DNA of 64,000 nucleotides from CAIWHR01 sp963843595 (lineage in GTDB: Bacteria > Pseudomonadota > Gammaproteobacteria > Burkholderiales > Casimicrobiaceae), in contig CAWJLG010000006.1 of NCBI GenBank assembly GCA_963843595.1, positions 124,001 through 188,000 on the forward strand, read 5' to 3'. The position numbers were made by a program, and so were the translations under genes. Below the pieces are notes generated by a model. It saw only the letters and a program-made list of their open reading frames with translations. It was not told where the DNA came from and did no database searches. Each line of letters begins with the position of its first letter. The first letter of the stretch is position 1. Shown here piece by piece: positions 37,203 through 48,268 of this stretch.

Positions 37203-37583
37203 AGCCGCGTCGCAGGAGCCGATGACGGGCGTTGGATGTGTCCTGTCCTGGCGTTCGACGATGCATTGAGTGCGCACCCTTTGCCGGTGTAGGCTCGCCG
37301 CGGCGGGCCGGATGCACGAGCAGGGTCTGCGGCCCACGGTCAAAGGCAACCGCGTGGGCATGAATCAACGGGGCAGCGTGGGACTGCGCGCGCGGAACGA
37401 CGATCCACGCGAGTTCGATCTCGTCACCAACCCGGCGAGCGCTGAAATCGGCTCGCCCATCTCCAACGACAGCCCGCAGGCAAACGGCACGGTCGCCGGG
37501 AACGCAAATGTTCGCGAAGTGTGAACGTCGTGTGAACGTCATTCAACACACGAGACTACCGCGAGTCGACTGTTCACGTTCCT
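37203..37583. other. Intergenic stretch before tRNA-Cys
   Basis: About 380 bp. A plus-strand open frame (37270-37524) and a longer minus-strand frame overlap each other here; neither has a convincing ribosome-binding site or known motif. The last 80 bp before the tRNA are less GC-rich and hold a partly repeated CGTGTGAACGTC motif near 37519-37541. I see no gene. Confidence 0.45.
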
Positions 37584-37657
37584 TGGAGGCGGGGGTCGGA
37601 ATCGAACCGGCGTAGACGGCTTTGCAGGCCGCTGCATGACCACTCTGCCACCCCGCC
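37584..37657 (-). tRNA. tRNA-Cys (GCA anticodon)
   Basis: On the minus strand the 74-nt gene starts GGCGGGGTGGCAGAGTGG, has the anticodon arm GCGGCCTGCAAAGCCGT (anticodon GCA), the T-arm CGGTTCGATTCCG and acceptor CCCCGCC, discriminator T and an encoded CCA. It follows tRNA-Gly by 74 bp on the same strand. Confidence 0.96.
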
Positions 37658-37692
37658 GGGTGGCGGTCGGCGCGAGCACGGCGCCGGCCGAT

Positions 37693-37723
37693 CAAACGAA
37701 AAGGGAGAGCGTGGCGCTCTCCC
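37693..37723 (-). terminator. Terminator-like hairpin between tRNA-Gly and tRNA-Cys
   Basis: GGGAGAGC and GCTCTCCC (37703-37710 and 37716-37723) form a perfect 8-bp stem with a 5-nt loop. On the minus strand the stem is followed by TTTTCGTTT. It lies 8 bp downstream of the tRNA-Gly 3' end and could end transcription after tRNA-Gly or act as a processing signal. Confidence 0.6.
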
Positions 37724-37731
37724 GGGGAAAC

Positions 37732-37807
37732 TGGAGCGGGAAACGAGTCTCGAACTCGCGACCTCAACCTTGGCAAGGTTGCGCTCTACCAACTGAGCTA
37801 TTCCCGC
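37732..37807 (-). tRNA. tRNA-Gly (GCC anticodon)
   Basis: The 76-nt minus-strand gene starts GCGGGAATAGCTCAGTTGG, has the anticodon arm CAACCTTGCCAAGGTTG (anticodon GCC), the T-arm GAGTTCGAGACTC and acceptor TTCCCGC, discriminator T and an encoded CCA. A strong promoter lies just upstream. Confidence 0.97.
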
Positions 37808-37822
37808 GTAGGACAGCCGTTG

Positions 37823-37850
37823 ATTATAAGCGAAAAACCGATCGTGTCAA
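37823..37850 (-). promoter_or_regulatory. tRNA-Gly promoter
   Basis: On the minus strand a consensus TTGACA (37850-37845) is followed, 16 bp on, by a consensus TATAAT (37828-37823). The mature tRNA 5' end is at 37807, about 15 nt after the -10 box, as expected for a stable-RNA promoter. Confidence 0.8.
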
Positions 37851-37886
37851 AACGTGCGGAAGTACTCAACACGGCCGTCGCACCGG

Positions 37887-38342
37887 TCAGCGCACACCGC
37901 CGAGGATCAGGCAGACGACGACGACCAGGGTCAGTCGCCGGCGCAAGCGCAGGTACCACGCGGGCAGACCCGAGACCGGCGCGAACTTGTGGTCGAGCGC
38001 GAGATGGACCACGAACGTCACGACCAGGACTGCGATCGCCAACCGATAGGGAAGGATGCCGGCACCCCACGCGGCCAGCGCCGGAATCACCGACCAGCCC
38101 ATCCAGGTCCACTGCTCGCGCTCGCTCATCCCCGGTGTCTTCATCGTGAAGCCCCAGTGCAGCGCGCCCACGAAGGAAAGGATGACCATGCCGTACGCGA
38201 CGAGCGCGTGACGGGACCACGCCTGGAAGTCGGGTGGCGCAAACCAAATTCCGAGGACGAAGGCCAGGAACGGGACTGCACCGGTCGCGCCGAGCAGACG
38301 CGCCTGTGCGGGTATCGCGCGATTGCCGTCGTCGTTGCGCAT
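37887..38342 (-). CDS. DUF3429 domain membrane protein
   Basis: A 151-residue inner-membrane protein with about five hydrophobic segments: LLGATGAVPFLAFVLGIWFA, ALVAYGMVILSFVGALHWGF, MGWSVIPALAAWGAGILPYR, LAIAVLVVTFVVHLAL and LTLVVVVCLILGG. The SFVGALHWGF motif and the overall layout match DUF3429 proteins, which are widespread in Proteobacteria and have no assigned role. It is followed on the same strand, 37 bp on, by the tRNA-Gly promoter. Confidence 0.8.
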   Translation of the reverse strand: MRNDDGNRAIPAQARLLGATGAVPFLAFVLGIWFAPPDFQAWSRHALVAYGMVILSFVGALHWGFTMKTPGMSEREQWTWMGWSVIPALAAWGAGILPYRLAIAVLVVTFVVHLALDHKFAPVSGLPAWYLRLRRRLTLVVVVCLILGGVR

Positions 38343-38404
38343 GCAGTGCCGACGTGATGAAGCGGTGCCGGATCAGCCGCCGCAATGGTGTGGCCGCGTG
38401 CGGC

Positions 38405-39619
38405 TCACAGCACCGCGGCGATGGCGTCAGCGACGTGGTTGATGTTGCGCGAGTTCAGCGCGGCCACGCAGATGCGCCCGGTGTCGATGGCGTACACGGA
38501 GAACTCCTCGCGCAGGCGCCGCACCTGGTCCTTGGAGAGGCCGGAATACGAGAACATGCCGCGCTGCTTCAGCACGAAGCCGAAATCGGCGGCCGGTTTG
38601 CGCTGCTTGAGCTTTTCGACCAGCGCCTGGCGCATTTCCCGGATCCGTTCACGCATGCCGCCGAGCTCGGTTTCCCACAGCGCACGCAGCTCCGGAGTCG
38701 TGAGCACGATCGCGACGATGTGACCGCCATGCATCGGCGGGTTGGAGTAATTGGACCGGATCACGCGTTTCAGCTGCGACAGCACCCGCGCCGTCTCGTC
38801 CTTGCTGGCGGTGACCACGGACAGCGCGCCGATGCGCTCGCCGTAGAGCGAGAACGACTTCGAGAACGAGCTCGAGACGAACAGCGGGCCCGGAGTCGCG
38901 GCGAAGCGGCGCACGACTGCGCCATCGGCGTCGATGCCTTCGGCAAAGCCCTGGTAGGCCATGTCGAGAAACGGCACCAGCTCGCGGGCGCGAACGATCT
39001 TCAGGATGCGTCCCCACTGCTCCTCGGTCGGATCGACGCCCGTCGGGTTGTGGCAGCAGGCGTGGAGCACGACGATCGATCCGGTCGGGATGCGCTCGAG
39101 CGCTTCGACCATTCCCTTGAAATCGAGCCCGCGGGTGGCCGCGTCGTAGTACGTGTACGAGTTGACGACGAACCCCGCGCCCTCGAACAGCGCGCGGTGG
39201 TTCTCCCAGCTCGGATCGCTTATCCAGAGCTGCGCGCCGGGCGCGAACCTGCGCAGGAAGTCGGCGCCGATCTTGAGGGCACCGGTTCCGCCCAGGGCCT
39301 GGACGGTGACGGCTCGGCCCGTCAGCACGATCTCGTTGTCGGCCCCGAACAGCAACGATTGCACCGCCTTGTCGTAGGCGGGCAGTCCGTCGATCGGGAG
39401 GTAGCCATGCGGCGCCGCGCGTTCGGTGATTTCGCGCTCCGCACGCTTGACGCACTCGAGGAGCGGTAGCTTGCCGTTGTCGTCGTAGTAGACGCCGACG
39501 CCGAGGTTGGCCTTCTCGAGGTTGGTGTCGGCGTTGAAAGCCTCGGTGACGCCGAGGATCGGATCCTTGGGGGCGAGTTCGACGGAACTGAGCACCGAGG
39601 GGGCGGCGGGGGCGTTCAT
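38405..39619 (-). CDS. Aspartate / aromatic amino acid aminotransferase (class I, PLP-dependent)
   Basis: A 404-residue class I aminotransferase of the AspC/TyrB type. The PLP-binding lysine is in FVSSSFSKSFSLYGERIGAL. Other family blocks are GVGVYYDDNGKLPLLECVKR, TVQALGGTGALKIGADFLRR, ISDPSWENHRALFEGAGF and LHACCHNPTGVDPTEEQWGR, and near the end GRICVAALNSRNINHVADAI. ATG 39619 (MNAPAAPSVLSSVELAPKDP) is used; an extension to 39685 is open but not conserved. It catalyses 2-oxoglutarate-dependent transamination of aspartate and/or Tyr/Phe. It is divergent from the ABC exporter gene. Confidence 0.92.
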   Translation of the reverse strand: MNAPAAPSVLSSVELAPKDPILGVTEAFNADTNLEKANLGVGVYYDDNGKLPLLECVKRAEREITERAAPHGYLPIDGLPAYDKAVQSLLFGADNEIVLTGRAVTVQALGGTGALKIGADFLRRFAPGAQLWISDPSWENHRALFEGAGFVVNSYTYYDAATRGLDFKGMVEALERIPTGSIVVLHACCHNPTGVDPTEEQWGRILKIVRARELVPFLDMAYQGFAEGIDADGAVVRRFAATPGPLFVSSSFSKSFSLYGERIGALSVVTASKDETARVLSQLKRVIRSNYSNPPMHGGHIVAIVLTTPELRALWETELGGMRERIREMRQALVEKLKQRKPAADFGFVLKQRGMFSYSGLSKDQVRRLREEFSVYAIDTGRICVAALNSRNINHVADAIAAVL

Positions 39620-39796
39620 GGGGGTGTAGGCGGAGTCTCGTAACGGCGTATTGTACCGCGTTGCACCAACCGGAATTTGCCCCACGCGGGAGTGCGCTGC
39701 GATCGGTCTCGACAGCGCCTTCGCCGAACGCTAACGTGGCGCGCTTGCGCGGGCCGGGCAGCTTTCGGCGACGCTGCGCCGTCCCACCATCGCGCG

Positions 39797-41623
39797 ATGA
39801 CATCCGACCGCACCACCCGTCTCCCTCCCGTGACTGCGCTGCGGACGCTCGCGCGCGTGGGCCGCTTCCTGCGGCCGTACCGCCGGCAGGTCGTCTATGC
39901 GGCCGTCGCACTGGTCGTGGCGGCCGCGGCCGTCCTCGCCGTCGGTCAGGGCCTCAAGGGCGTCATCGATCGCGGCTTCGGCGCGGGCAACGGCGCGGAG
40001 CTCGACCGCACGCTGGCCCTGATGCTCGGCGTGATCGTTGTGATGGCGGGTGCGACGTTCACGCGGTTCTATTTCGTCTCGTGGATCGGCGAGCGGGTGA
40101 CGGCGGACCTGCGCCGCGCGGTCTTCGACCATCTGCTGACGTTGCCTCCCGGCTACTTCGAGGTGACGCGCACGGGCGAGGTCATTTCCCGGCTCACCAA
40201 CGACACGACGGTGCTGGAGACCGTAATCGGGTCCAGCGCGTCGATGGCGATCCGCAACCTGCTGCTGCTGGTCGGCGGGCTGGTGATGCTGGCGATCACC
40301 AGCGCGAAGCTGACGTTGCTGGTGCTCGTCGGCGTTCCGTTCGTCGTCGTGCCGATCCTCCTGTTCGGTCGCCGGGTGCGCAAGCTCGCGCGTGCGACGC
40401 AGGACCGCGTCGGCGACGTCGGCGCCTACGTCGACGAGGCGCTGCACGAGATCCGCACCGTCCAGGCTTACGGCCACGAGGCGATCGACCGGCGTCGCTT
40501 CGGCGAGCGCGTGGAAGCGGCATTCGAGACCGCGCGGCAGCGGATCCGGCAGCGCGCGCTCCTCGTCGCCGCGGTGATCCTGCTGGTGTTCGGCGCGGTC
40601 GGCGTGATCCTGTGGATCGGCGGCCACGACGTGGTCGCGGGCCGGATCAGTGCCGGACAGCTTTCCGCCTTCGTGTTCTATGCGGTGATCGTCGCGAGCT
40701 CGGTGGGCACAATCAGCGAAGTCGTCGGCGACCTTCAGCGCGCGGCAGGCGCGACCGAGCGCCTGTTCGAGCTTCTGGCCGCCGAATCCTCGGTGCGGGT
40801 GCCGGCAATTCCGGTTGCGCTGCCTGTGCCACCGCGTGGCACCGTCGCCTTCGAAGGCGTCACGTTCCACTACCCGTCGCGCCCCGACACCGCGGCGCTT
40901 GCCGGATTCAGCCTCGCGGTCGGCGCCGGACAGCAGGTCGCGCTGGTCGGACCGTCCGGCGCGGGCAAGACGACGGTCTTTGCGCTGCTGCTGCGATTTT
41001 ATGATCCCCAGTCCGGTTCCGTGCGCATCGACGGCGTCGATCTTGCTACGGCCGATCCGCACGACGTGCGTCGCCGGCTCGCCGTCGTGCCGCAGGATCC
41101 GGTGATCTTTGCGGCGAGCGTTCTCGAGAACGTCCGCTACGGCCGTCCCGAGGCGTCCGATGCGGACGTACGCGCGGCCTGCGCAGCGGCCTACGCCGCC
41201 GAGTTCATCGAACGCCTGCCCGAAGGCTACGACAGCTATCTGGGCGAACGCGGTGTACGGCTGTCGGGCGGCCAGCGACAGCGGCTGGCAATCGCCCGAG
41301 CAATTCTTGCCGACCGGCCGATCCTGCTGCTCGACGAGGCGACCAGCGCGCTCGACGCGGAGAGCGAGCGGGTCGTCCAGCTGGCGCTGGAACGGCTCAT
41401 GGCGCGGCGTACGGTACTGATCATCGCCCACCGGCTGGCGACCGTGCGCCACGTCGACCGCATCGCCGTGATCGAGCACGGACGCATCGTTGCCGCCGGT
41501 TCGCACGACGAACTGGTCGCCGGGAGCCCGCTGTACGCACGGCTGTCGGCGCTCCAGTTCGGTACTGCCGGGGCGCCGAGCGGGGAAGCGGCGTCGCCGG
41601 ACGCGCCGTCGGCAGTACAATGA
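39797..41623 (+). CDS. ABC transporter, fused permease-ATPase (MsbA/ABCB type exporter)
   Basis: A 608-residue half-transporter. Six membrane segments occupy about residues 25-330, including YFEVTRTGEVISRLTNDTTV, the loop typical of type I exporters. The ATPase domain has Walker A ALVGPSGAGKTTVFALLLRF, the Q-loop VVPQDPVIFAASVLENVRYG, the signature LSGGQRQRLAIARAI, Walker B ILLLDEATSALD and the switch His in LIIAHRL. ATG 39797 (MTSDRTTRLPPV) is chosen over a longer frame. It probably exports a lipid or hydrophobic compound. It is followed by uvrB 38 bp downstream. Confidence 0.92.
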   Translation: MTSDRTTRLPPVTALRTLARVGRFLRPYRRQVVYAAVALVVAAAAVLAVGQGLKGVIDRGFGAGNGAELDRTLALMLGVIVVMAGATFTRFYFVSWIGERVTADLRRAVFDHLLTLPPGYFEVTRTGEVISRLTNDTTVLETVIGSSASMAIRNLLLLVGGLVMLAITSAKLTLLVLVGVPFVVVPILLFGRRVRKLARATQDRVGDVGAYVDEALHEIRTVQAYGHEAIDRRRFGERVEAAFETARQRIRQRALLVAAVILLVFGAVGVILWIGGHDVVAGRISAGQLSAFVFYAVIVASSVGTISEVVGDLQRAAGATERLFELLAAESSVRVPAIPVALPVPPRGTVAFEGVTFHYPSRPDTAALAGFSLAVGAGQQVALVGPSGAGKTTVFALLLRFYDPQSGSVRIDGVDLATADPHDVRRRLAVVPQDPVIFAASVLENVRYGRPEASDADVRAACAAAYAAEFIERLPEGYDSYLGERGVRLSGGQRQRLAIARAILADRPILLLDEATSALDAESERVVQLALERLMARRTVLIIAHRLATVRHVDRIAVIEHGRIVAAGSHDELVAGSPLYARLSALQFGTAGAPSGEAASPDAPSAVQ

Positions 41624-41661
41624 CCGGTTCGCCCGCGCGCTGACCAAAGCCACGCCTTTCC

Positions 41662-43696
<2,035 letters not shown>

Positions 43697-43723
43697 GGTG
43701 GTCCTCACGCTTCGAGCACGTCC

Positions 43724-44227
43724 ATGAGCAACGCATCGCTCCAGGCCGTTCCGGACTCGTCGGTCCTGTTCGTCTGCATGGGCAACATCTGCCGATCGCC
43801 GACTGCGGAAGGCGTCTTTCGTGCTGCAGTCGCGCAGACAGGGCTCGCACATCGCATTCGCGCCGATTCGGCCGGCACGGGCGACTGGCATGTCGGGAAC
43901 CCGCCCGACCGGCGTGCGATCCAGGCTGCCCGACGCCGAGGCTACGACCTCACCGCGCTGCGCGCCCGGCAGGTCGAGATCATCGATTTCGACCGTTTCG
44001 GCTGGATCCTGGCCATGGACAAGCGCAACCTGCGTTCGCTCGAGACGATGAAGCCACAGGGCTACGGCGGGCACCTCGGGTTGTTGCTCGACCTGGTTCC
44101 CGACCTCGGCATTCGCGAGGTGCCTGACCCGTACTACGGCGGGCCGGACGGCTTCGAGCGCGTGCTCGATCTCGTCGAGACGGCCAGCGCCGCACTGCTC
44201 GCGCGCATGACGCCGTCGCGCGGCTGA
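43724..44227 (+). CDS. Low molecular weight protein-tyrosine phosphatase
   Basis: A 167-residue phosphatase. The P-loop CX5R is VLFVCMGNICRSPTAEG near the N-terminus, with the expected following residues. SAGTGDWHVGNPPDRRAIQA and the general-acid Asp in VPDPYYGGPDGFERVLDL are also present. It dephosphorylates tyrosine, often on exopolysaccharide kinases or other cell-envelope proteins, but none is encoded nearby. It starts 28 bp after uvrB and may be co-transcribed. Confidence 0.93.
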   Translation: MSNASLQAVPDSSVLFVCMGNICRSPTAEGVFRAAVAQTGLAHRIRADSAGTGDWHVGNPPDRRAIQAARRRGYDLTALRARQVEIIDFDRFGWILAMDKRNLRSLETMKPQGYGGHLGLLLDLVPDLGIREVPDPYYGGPDGFERVLDLVETASAALLARMTPSRG

Positions 44228-44237
44228 GGCAAGCCGC

Positions 44238-44714
44238 TCACCATACGTTGGCGGCAAGTCCCTCGGCGAGCGTCGCGCCGAGCTCTTCGCATTGCGCGAG
44301 AACGGGCCCCGGCACCACGTGCACCTGCGCGGTCAGCCCGCTCTTGTAGAGCACGCCGGCATGCACCCGGCGCAGGCGCAGGCCGGTGGCGATCCGATCG
44401 ACCTGAAGCAATGCGCCCGTGCCGTCGGTGCCGGCGCTGACGATCGTGGCGTAAGGCCTTCCGGCAACCTTCGTTTCGCACGGATAGTAGATCCGCTCGA
44501 GGAAGTCCTTGATCATGCCGGCGATGCCGCCGAAATTCTCCGACGTGGCGATGAGTAGCGCATCGGCGCGCAGCATGTCATCGATACCGGTGTCGGCGGC
44601 GCGCTGCAGCACCGACTCGACGCCATCGACCGGGCGAGCGCCGGCAAGCGCCGCCCTCGCCAGCTGGGCGGTGGCGCCGAATTGCGAGTGATAGACGATC
44701 AGCAGGCGTTTCAT
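44238..44714 (-). CDS. Flavodoxin family protein / NAD(P)H-dependent oxidoreductase
   Basis: A 158-residue flavodoxin-fold protein. The FMN phosphate loop is LLIVYHSQFGATAQLARAAL, and the second FMN contact is ALLIATSENFGGIAGMIKDF with YYPCETKVAGRPYATIVSAG. It is shorter than WrbA and NQO-type enzymes. It probably carries FMN and reduces a small molecule or a partner protein. It is convergent with the LMW phosphatase gene; on its other side the rne terminator lies between its start codon and the rne stop. Confidence 0.85.
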   Translation of the reverse strand: MKRLLIVYHSQFGATAQLARAALAGARPVDGVESVLQRAADTGIDDMLRADALLIATSENFGGIAGMIKDFLERIYYPCETKVAGRPYATIVSAGTDGTGALLQVDRIATGLRLRRVHAGVLYKSGLTAQVHVVPGPVLAQCEELGATLAEGLAANVW

Positions 44715-44737
44715 CGCGGCGAATCGATGCTGCGGTG

Positions 44738-44768
44738 AAAAAGAAGGCGGGCCGCCGGGCCCGCCTTC
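44738..44768 (-). terminator. Rho-independent terminator of rne
   Basis: GAAGGCGGGC and GCCCGCCTTC (44743-44752 and 44759-44768) pair perfectly over 10 bp around a 6-nt loop. On the minus strand the stem is followed by TTTTTC. It sits 24 bp after the rne stop. Confidence 0.85.
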
Positions 44769-44791
44769 GTGGGGTTGCGGTTACGCGACCG

Positions 44792-47668
44792 TTATGCAGG
44801 CGGCGGGGCGCCCTTGCGCGTTTCCACGATCTGCAATGGCTCGTCCGGAACGGCAGCGCGCGGCGGCCGTACGCGGCGCGCGCCCGCCGGCGGCGGCTCC
44901 GCCTCGACAACAGGCGCGGCCGGATGCTTCGTCTCGATCAATTCGAGGTCCGAATCGGGCGGCAGCGTCAGCGCCACCGGCGGCAGCTCCGCGACGATAC
45001 GCGGAATGGCTGGCGGCGTCGCCTCGACGGTCGGAATCGCGATCGGACGAGGCGCCGGTTCCGGCTTCACGGTGTCCGGCATCGTCGCCGCTGGGCGTGA
45101 TTCGGCTGTGGCGGGTGCACGCACGATGTCCGCAGACGATTCCGATACGGGCTCGGAAGGCACCACCGGCATCGCCGGCTCCGCAGCCGACGCGAGGATC
45201 GGCGTGGGCGCGAGCTCCGGCGCCGCCGCGGCAATCGCCGCGACCACTCCCGCATCGGCAGTGTCCTCGACCACGGGACCGGGCGCTTCACCGCGTTCCG
45301 GTCGCTCGCCACCACGCTCGCCTCGACGGCGACGATCCCGCCGGCGACGGTTGCCGCCTTCGCGTGCCTCGCCCTGTTCGAGCGCGGACACGCCTTCGGC
45401 GCCGCGCGGCACGGGCGCTTCGATGTTTGCGGCGGTTGCTGCAACGCCCTCGGCGCCGGGAACCTGCGGACGCGGCTCGCGCGGTTCCCGCGGCTCGCGT
45501 GATTCACGCGGCTCGCGGGGTGGCCGCGGTTCACGCGGCGGCTGGCCCTCGCGCGGCTCGCGCGGTGGGCGGGGTTCACGCGGCGGCTGACCCTCGCGCG
45601 GCTCGCGCGGCGCCTTGGGTTCGCGTTGCGGTTGTCCCTCGCGCGGCTCGTTGCGTTGCTGGTCGCGCTTCGGTTGCCCGCCACCGCCCTGGCCGGAGCG
45701 TTGCTGCGGCGCCTGCGCCTCGCGACGTTCCTGCGGCCGCTCGCCACCGCGCCGATTGTCGCCGCGACCTTCGCCACGGCGATCGTCGCGCCGATCCTGA
45801 CCACGCTGGCGCTCGCGGTCACCCCCACGGTGGTCGCGCTGGTCGCGACCTTCGCGTCGCGGCTCGCGGCTTTCGCGCGGCTTCTCCGCTCGCGGCGCCG
45901 GTGCGGGAAGCGCAGGCTTCTTGCGGAACCAGCCCAGCACGACGTCGAGCCAGCCAATTTTCGGCGCTTCGGCGGCGACCGGTGCCAAGGTCGGCTTGGG
46001 CGCGGGCTCGACGGGGAGGGGCGCCGGTTGCGCCGGCGTGATGCCCTTGACGACCGCCTCCTGCCGGGGTTCCTTCGCCTCCTCCTTGATTTGCGCAGCG
46101 AGATCCGTTTCCTCGGGCTGTTCCACCAGTTTGAACGACGCGGGCAGCGGCTCGCTCTGGTTCAGGTCGTCGTGGCGCAGGCGCTGGATCGTGTAGTTCG
46201 GTGTCTCGAGATGGCGGTTCGGAACCAGCAGCACGTTCACCTTGAACCGGGTCTCGATCGACAGCACCTCGTTGCGCTTCTCGTTCAGCAGAAAAGTGCC
46301 GACGTCGACGGGCACCTGCGCCACGACTTGTGCCGTGTTCTCCTTCATCGCCTCTTCCTGCAGGATGCGCAGGATGTGCAACGCCGACGATTCGGTGCCG
46401 CGAATGTGGCCGATGCCGTGGCAGCGCGGGCAGGGGATGTAGGCGGATTCGGCGAGCGCGGGACGCAGCCGCTGGCGCGAAAGCTCCATGAGGCCGAAAC
46501 GGGAGATCTTGCCGAGCTGGACGCGTGCGCGGTCGTATTTGAGTGCGTCCTTGAGGCGCACTTCGACTTCGCGCTGGTTCTTGGCGCTCTCCATGTCGAT
46601 GAAGTCGATGACGATCAGGCCACCGAGGTCCCGCAGCCGCAGCTGGCGCGCGATTTCGTCGGCGGCCTCGCAGTTGGTGTTGAACGCCGTCGCCTCGATG
46701 TCCGAACCCTTCGTGGCGCGCGCGGAGTTCACGTCGACGGACACGAGCGCCTCGGTGTGGTCGATGACGATGGCACCGCCGGAGGGCAGCGGCACCGTGC
46801 GCGCGTACGCGGTTTCGATCTGGTGCTCGATCTGGAAGCGCGAGAACAGCGGCACGTCGTCCTTGTACAGCTTCACGCGATTGACGTTGCCCGGCATCAC
46901 GTGACTCATGAACTGCTGCGCCTGATCGAAGATCGCTTCGGTGTCGATCAGGAGCTCACCGATGTCCGGGTGGAAGTAGTCGCGGATGGCGCGGATGACG
47001 AGGCTCGATTCCTGGTAGATCAGGAAGGCACCGCTCTGCAGCTTCGCAGCGTCCTCGACGGCGTGCCACAGCTGGAGCAGGTAGTTGAGGTCCCACTGCA
47101 GTTCCTCGGTCGACCGGCCGATGCCCGCCGTGCGCGCGATGACGCTCATTCCCGGCGGGACGTCGAGCCCGCTGATCGCGTCGCGCAGCTCGTTGCGGTC
47201 CTCGCCCTCGACCCGGCGCGACACGCCGCCGCCGCGCGGGTTGTTCGGCATCAGCACGAGGTAACGGCCGGCCAGCGAGATGTAGGTCGTCAGCGCCGCC
47301 CCTTTGCTGCCGCGCTCGTCCTTGTCGACCTGGACGATGAGCTCCATGCCTTCCCGGAGCTGGTCCTGGATGCGGCCACGTCCGCCTTCGGTTTCGCCCT
47401 CTTCGTCGCTGCCGTTGCCGCGGCGGCCGCCTTTCAGGAACTGGCGGGCGATTTCCTTGAACGGCAGAAAGCCGTGGCGATCGGTCCCGTAATCGACGAA
47501 GCAGGCCTCGAGGCTGGGCTCGACGCGGGTGACCACGGCCTTGTAGATGTTGCTCTTGCGTTGCTCCTTGCTTGCGGACTCGATGTCGAGGTCGATCAAC
47601 TTCTGGCCGTCGACGATCGCCACCCGAAGCTCCTCCGCCTGGGTGGCGTTGAACAGCATGCGTTTCAT
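44792..47668 (-). CDS. rne: Ribonuclease E
   Basis: A 958-residue RNase E/G. ATG 47668 gives MKRMLFNATQAEELRVAIVD, the standard start. The S1 domain occupies about residues 40-120 (YKAVVTRVEPSLEACFVDYG). The catalytic Asp residues are in LVSVDVNSARATKGSDIEAT and LGGLIVIDFIDM. The Zn-link cysteines are in CPRCHGIGHIRG. From about residue 530 the chain is Pro/Arg/Glu-rich and disordered, including two 15-residue PREPREGQPPREPRP repeats (DNA about 45510-45625), probably an RNA- and partner-binding scaffold. It initiates mRNA decay and processes rRNA and tRNA precursors. It is divergent from rluC, the usual betaproteobacterial layout. Confidence 0.96.
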   Translation of the reverse strand: MKRMLFNATQAEELRVAIVDGQKLIDLDIESASKEQRKSNIYKAVVTRVEPSLEACFVDYGTDRHGFLPFKEIARQFLKGGRRGNGSDEEGETEGGRGRIQDQLREGMELIVQVDKDERGSKGAALTTYISLAGRYLVLMPNNPRGGGVSRRVEGEDRNELRDAISGLDVPPGMSVIARTAGIGRSTEELQWDLNYLLQLWHAVEDAAKLQSGAFLIYQESSLVIRAIRDYFHPDIGELLIDTEAIFDQAQQFMSHVMPGNVNRVKLYKDDVPLFSRFQIEHQIETAYARTVPLPSGGAIVIDHTEALVSVDVNSARATKGSDIEATAFNTNCEAADEIARQLRLRDLGGLIVIDFIDMESAKNQREVEVRLKDALKYDRARVQLGKISRFGLMELSRQRLRPALAESAYIPCPRCHGIGHIRGTESSALHILRILQEEAMKENTAQVVAQVPVDVGTFLLNEKRNEVLSIETRFKVNVLLVPNRHLETPNYTIQRLRHDDLNQSEPLPASFKLVEQPEETDLAAQIKEEAKEPRQEAVVKGITPAQPAPLPVEPAPKPTLAPVAAEAPKIGWLDVVLGWFRKKPALPAPAPRAEKPRESREPRREGRDQRDHRGGDRERQRGQDRRDDRRGEGRGDNRRGGERPQERREAQAPQQRSGQGGGGQPKRDQQRNEPREGQPQREPKAPREPREGQPPREPRPPREPREGQPPREPRPPREPRESREPREPREPRPQVPGAEGVAATAANIEAPVPRGAEGVSALEQGEAREGGNRRRRDRRRRGERGGERPERGEAPGPVVEDTADAGVVAAIAAAAPELAPTPILASAAEPAMPVVPSEPVSESSADIVRAPATAESRPAATMPDTVKPEPAPRPIAIPTVEATPPAIPRIVAELPPVALTLPPDSDLELIETKHPAAPVVEAEPPPAGARRVRPPRAAVPDEPLQIVETRKGAPPPA

Positions 47669-48268
47669 GGCATTTTCCCGGCGCGGATCCGGCCGGGCTT
47701 GGGTGGGCTGAAGCTGGCGCCGCGCACCGCGCGGCACAACGCTATCGGGCGGCGGACGGGGACAATGGCGAGCGCGCCGGCAGCGGAGGCTGCGGGTAAA
47801 CGAGAGCGGCCATGCCGCACGCTGGAGCGGGCATGGTGCCGGCTCCGGTGCTGCCGGGGCGGGCGGATCTCGAATCGGCGGTCGTCGTCATCACGTCAGA
47901 GCGGTCAACACTGGCGGCCGTCGGTGGCGTCGCGCGGCAGGCTGCCGCGGGAGGCAAGGGACGGCCGGAAGCAGAAATCGTCGCTGGGCACCGCGCAATG
48001 CGCCGCTTCGAACCGGCCCAAGCCGGGTGCGGAGACTGCGCTCTTCCTTTAACATCCTTACTTTTCCGGGGCGCAACGCCCGGACGGTGAACGGATATAA
48101 CCGGCGGCTCTCGGTGTTCGATGGTGAGCCGACTTTGCCCCGCTGTGCGGGACGAACGTCCTGCCCGCGCGACGGCCGGATCCCCTTTCAGGTTCGAGGC
48201 TGCCGCCGGCGGCACCGACGATGGTCGGGCCGGGAACGGGACGTGCTGCTGCGAAGAATTATAAGCGA
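47669..48268 (-). other. rne leader and rne/rluC divergent intergenic region
   Basis: A 600-bp gap between divergent rne and rluC with no gene. Family knowledge says rne mRNA has a long structured 5' leader through which RNase E controls its own level; the length here is compatible. A possible rne -10 box (TATATC on the minus strand, 48098-48093) would give a leader of about 420 nt, but no convincing -35 was seen. An AT-rich TTATAA lies about 10 bp before the rluC start. Confidence 0.45.

Noticed and set aside
37270..37524. An 84-codon plus-strand frame between the hypothetical gene and tRNA-Cys
   Set aside because: No convincing ribosome-binding site or similarity, and an equally long minus-strand frame overlaps it.
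45500..45640. Repeated GC-rich units in the rne 3' half as a DNA repeat element
   Set aside because: They are in-frame PREPREGQPPREPRP repeats of the disordered RNase E C-terminus.
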